Positions 46,560-49,822 of a stretch of DNA of 49,822 nt are shown in pieces. Both the position numbers and the translations under genes were made by a program. Under the pieces are notes generated by a model. That model was not told where the DNA came from. It saw nothing but the letters and a program-made list of their open reading frames with translations, and made no database searches. Origin of the DNA: Hofstenia miamia (taxonomy: Eukaryota; Xenacoelomorpha; Acoela); contig SCFE01000050.1 in NCBI GenBank assembly GCA_004352715.1, forward strand, positions 572,247 through 622,068, given 5' to 3'. Positions within the stretch are counted from its first letter, which is position 1, and each line of letters opens with the position of its first letter.

Positions 46560-47370
46560 ATAATGTAAACTTGATGAATAACAATTTTAATTTAAATTTA
46601 TCATTATTATTGAGATATTTTTTTTGAAATGCGTGTTTCAAGCACTTGGAAGATCTTGATGCATTTTTGAAGTTGTTATACTGTAGTGAATTTAGTAATT
46701 AAATCCATTTTACTGCCTTACTTTTGCATAGTTTTGGTTCACTCATCTGAAATCTTTTGTCTCGTTCGATTTTCATTGCCAAGGCCATTATATTGATGGC
46801 TTACTTTGAGTTTCTGAGTTTCCTTTGGTATTTGGTCACGGTCGTCAGCCAACAACATATTTGCACCCTTGAGCTTGTCATTTCGTTTTTTCGTAAGTTC
46901 CATTAGCCATACACCTGGATTGAGATGAAGCAATGACTAACCAATTTTTTTCAAGTAAAGTGCTCATTTATTTGTTTTGAAATACCTGTTGTTAAAACAA
47001 TATTTCCTTAGTTTGTTGCAAATATTTTTCGGTTTTACTCTTTTGTCATCAATATATTGACGTATTTTTGAGGTGAATATCATCGTATACACGCTTTGAT
47101 TTTATGCATGGCCTGATATAAACGTCTATTACTTTAGACTGCGAGGCTTGCCAATGGTACAAAATGTGCGGATTTCAAATTGGCGGCTGATAAAAGCAAC
47201 GATCCCTTCACTAAAAGTACGCTAATGAAAAGCTATCAAGACTGTCTTCTAAACGATAAGGTACTTTGCATGCAATCTCCATTGTGCACTTTCTTCAAAT
47301 TGGGTTTTCACGTTAAGCTGTCTGATACATGATGAATAACATTTTCATAAAGTCTATTATTTTAAGTCAT
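46560..47370. other. No recognisable feature
   Basis: A minus-strand frame at 46739-46933 (NPGVWLMELTKKRNDKLKGA) is protein-like but unassigned. Nothing else stands out. Confidence 0.35.
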
Positions 47371-47379
47371 GCACACTTC

Positions 47380-47950
47380 TTAGTTAAGGCTTTCGACAAT
47401 GGAACGAATAAGTTTTTGACATTGAACCAAGATCATAAGCACAGATGTAGTTTCTTGCATTCCTTTCTTTTGAATAGTCTTGTAAATTGTAGCTGAACTA
47501 GGAAGCAGCAAATTATACTTGGCTTGGAGACAGTTCACATAATAAACAGTTCTTGTGAAAAAAGACTTTTCTGTTCCTTTCAAACGCGTTTTTTGTATAG
47601 TAAATTTGAGTCTATTACTACTACGTAAACCAGGTCGTGGATTTTTTGCAATGCTGACATATTTCCAAACGTCAACATACTATAACAGCTTGGGGTTATT
47701 TGGTAGATCCATTATAAAAACAAAGAATAAAGGCCTAGAAAAAAACCCCAGAAAGCACCGTTTGCTATAAAAATTGTTTGAGCTACAATTATTAACTATG
47801 TTATCTTAATAACGATCTTGTCAAATAAGATGAAATTAAATTATCAATGTTTCTACAAATGCGAAATTTTGATATTGAGAATGACACGTTATCATTATCA
47901 AATGCCCTAGAACAGTCGATGTAATTCACTACAAATAAGTAATCAAAGTT
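47380..47950 (-). pseudogene. Non-LTR reverse transcriptase pseudogene (jockey/CR1-like layout)
   Basis: On the minus strand, from high to low coordinates, it reads YIDCSRAFDNDNVSFSISKF and NLISSYLTRSLLR, the RT palm block with the first Asp and the SYL motif. Next come RPLFFVFIMDLPNN and YVDVWKYVSI, an eroded form of the YADD block with the Asp pair lost. The tail then has LRSSNRLKFTIQKTRLKGTE, SFFTRTVYYVNCL and LLLPSSATIYKTIQKK, like the post-RT region of these elements. Several stops and frame changes are present. It is more decayed than the fragment at 7376-7950 and differs from it in sequence. Confidence 0.7.
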
Positions 47951-47959
47951 TGAACATGG

Positions 47960-48295
47960 ATTTTAAGTGCTACGTTTAACTACATGAAAAATGTTTTAAA
48001 TGTAATTTATCGCATTGAGGTTTTCTAAATAGCGTGGTAGTTTGACTTAATTATGATCATATGCAATATGTATTCACCGTTTATTGAGAAGATTGCTACA
48101 ATAATACTTTCAGTAGAGAGAAAATTGTTTCACTTTGGCCTTATATGGTTTAGTGATAAATACAGTTTTTGCAACAAATCTCCCCGCTATGTGTAAACGA
48201 TAAGCAATTAACAACTGGGAAATATTACTGACATCACTTCACTAATCTACAATGATTGCCAAAAACCTACTTAAATAAAATCCATTTTTATTTGA
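47960..48295. other. No recognisable feature
   Basis: AT-rich sequence between the RT pseudogene and the mariner fragment. It may be the eroded 5' part of the retrotransposon. Confidence 0.35.
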
Positions 48296-48300
48296 TCAGT

Positions 48301-48800
48301 ACGAGGGGTGATCAAAAAGTAATGACAGTGGTATTGTAAAATAAAAAATTGTCAGAAAATATCATTTATTTTGATTATATTCTCCACTTACTTCCACACA
48401 ACTTTGTATCCTCAACCACCATTTATCAAAGCAGCTGCGGTACTTTAACTGAGGTTTACTCCTCAGCTCTGAATTGACAGATTTAGCCAAATCTTGAATC
48501 CTGATTAAAGGTCTTCCAGTAATCTTGGGTTTGATCCTGGGGAACAACCAAAAATCGAGAGGAGCCAAGTCAGGAAGTTAGGGTGGGTGAGGCAGCAAGG
48601 TGAGGTTATTTTCTTTTAAATATTGAGTGGGTAAACCTCGCTTTATGAGGATCAGCGTTGTCATGATGGATTATAATTTTTTATCTTGATCTTGTTGGAG
48701 CTCTTGCATAGCAGTTTTGCAACACTTGGGGAAATAATTTTTTTGTATAGTATTTTGCTGTTATAGTACTACATTCTGGCCTAATATCTACACAGAATGG
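48301..48800 (-). pseudogene. Mariner transposase C-terminal fragment with one end
   Basis: The left end is ACGAGGGGTGATCAAAAAGT directly after a T (TA target). It shares AAAGTAATGA with the mariner ends at 36685. On the minus strand the frames read TAKYYTKKLFPQVLQNC and HHDNADPHKARFTHSIF, with the second catalytic Asp kept. Then come PDLAPLDFWLFPRIKPKITG, with the third Asp kept, and YRSCFDKWWLRIQSCVEVSG up to the stop at 48362. A frame change lies between the second and third Asp, and a stop precedes LPDLAP. The N-terminal half and the other end are missing. Confidence 0.85.
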
Positions 48801-48903
48801 GGCACTTGGATTCAAAAAAAATTGTGAACATTCTCTTCCGAGAACGAAAGCCTTCCTTCAAAATTTGAGGACGAGGCTCATCTTCACTTAGCCAAACCAT
48901 ATT

Positions 48904-49144
48904 CGAACAACTTTTGTCGCCAATTATTGTTGGCCGACGAAAATTGTTCGTGTAGAACCCCTCTTCCACAACTAAAATCGGGAGTAATTATCTGGACTAA
49001 AGTTGTTCGTTCGGTCCAACTAAAGTTGGCGAAGAAGTTGTCCGTTCGGTCCAACAAAAATTGGACAATAAAAATTGTTCGTGTAGCACCCCTTTCGCCA
49101 ACTTTAGTCTTGAAGTAATTAAATGACAAAAGTTGTTCGTGTAG
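48904..49144. repeat. Nested direct and inverted GTTGTTCG repeats
   Basis: AAAATTGTTCGTGTAG is repeated at 48940-48955 and 49071-49086 (period 131), each followed by a related ACCCCT ... AACT ... AGTAATTA block. A G(T/C)CGTTCGGTCCAAC-type unit occurs twice between them (48999-49020 and 49034-49055). The left edge CGAACAACTTTTGTC is the reverse complement of the right part GACAAAAGTTGTTCG. The whole looks like a compound palindromic MITE. Open frames here on both strands are repeat-driven. Confidence 0.65.
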
Positions 49145-49169
49145 CAAGGTGCTCCGACCAACTTTTTTG

Positions 49170-49797
49170 TCAGAGAAATAATTCTTTCTAGTAATTATCA
49201 CCTTCAAAGATAAATAAACAATTTTAAGGTATAATTTCAATCGTTTTCAGAGTTCATTTCGAACAGTAAAATTTAAAATTAGCTAGGTTTATAGAATTAA
49301 TAATCATGATTTGAACATTTTTATGTTAAAATAAACACATATCACTATGTAGGCATTTCTTTTGTATACTTGCGTATCAGCATTAAATTAAAACAATTAA
49401 CTCATAAAAAGAATCCTTTGTAGTAAACAACAACATTTGAACTTTGTGAGTCATAAAATAGTGATTAGATTGGGAAGTCGATCACAGCGTAGCTTTGCGA
49501 ACTCATTTTGTTTAAACAGTGCAGGCAATTACGATGTTTGGTTTAATTTCAAAGTAAACAGCATCATTATTATTTCATCATTCGTGCACAGTGATAATCT
49601 GTCTCCAATGAAAATACGCATCGACAAACCATTCTGTAGGCCGCGATAGCTCAATTACAATCATATTTTTAATGTGATTTCATTGATTTAGATGGTTTTT
49701 AGAGCGATGAATATATGCAATTAGTATGAGGAATTTATTACATTTTTTTTGTATCCAGCGCCTTGTGGATATTTTAAAATTTTGTATCCAAAGCCCG
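49170..49797. other. No recognisable feature
   Basis: AT-rich sequence. The 70-codon plus-strand frame at 49437-49649 has no motif. Confidence 0.4.
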
Positions 49798-49822
49798 TAT
49801 ATATATATATATATATATATAT
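49798..49822. repeat. (TA)n microsatellite at the window end
   Basis: Pure TA run truncated by the window boundary. Confidence 0.9.

Noticed and set aside
46739-46933. NPGV-containing minus-strand frame, considered as a non-LTR endonuclease start
   Set aside because: Only four residues resemble the NPGP motif and nothing downstream looks like an endonuclease.
1-49822. tRNA, rRNA, CRISPR or bacterial-type operon
   Set aside because: No clover-leaf with matching A and B boxes, no rRNA-like conserved tract, no regularly spaced repeats, and no closely packed genes were seen.

Overview
The window looks like invertebrate metazoan nuclear DNA. It is strongly AT-rich, has many (TA)n microsatellites and scaffold N gaps, and short exon-like open stretches end in GTAAGT-type donors. 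Decayed hAT, mariner, piggyBac-type and non-LTR elements are dense. I cannot name the phylum from sequence alone. Nothing prokaryotic is present: no operons, CRISPR array or rRNA, and no tRNA that I could recognise.

Layout. 0.15-4.3 kb: a hAT transposase pseudogene, a non-LTR 3' fragment (minus), and a broken four-transmembrane claudin/PMP22-like gene (minus). 5.35-6.35 kb: a 1000-N gap. 6.4-8 kb: a MITE and a CR1/L2-like reverse transcriptase fragment. 9.2-10.8 kb: a decayed coding remnant I cannot assign. 11.8-12.3 kb: an exact 266-bp tandem repeat split by one N. 19.8 kb: another non-LTR tail. 21.5-21.7 kb: the best host coding exon, the first coding exon of an SLC6 transporter (minus). 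22.45-24.7 kb: a hAT MITE with an 8-bp target duplication, then a piggyBac-type MITE with TTAA ends. 25-35 kb: mostly empty, with one possible signal-peptide exon. 35.2-37.6 kb: a second hAT MITE with a perfect 8-bp duplication, an orphan exon candidate, and an internally deleted mariner with paired 28-bp ends. 39.8-44.9 kb: a second copy of the 0.15-4.3 kb block, followed by a third claudin-like paralogue with an open N-terminal exon. 47.4-49.1 kb: another decayed reverse transcriptase, a truncated mariner and a nested repeat.

The strongest observations are structural. The two ends of the window are a long direct duplication about 40.1 kb apart. Inside it are two islands of equal length but unrelated sequence. 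Both copies share the same 7-bp tandem duplication that breaks the claudin-like reading frame. Several transposon remnants carry arrays of a short motif near both ends in the same (direct) orientation, with a different motif in each family. I found no convincing new multi-gene system. The window is mainly a transposon graveyard with a few host exons.
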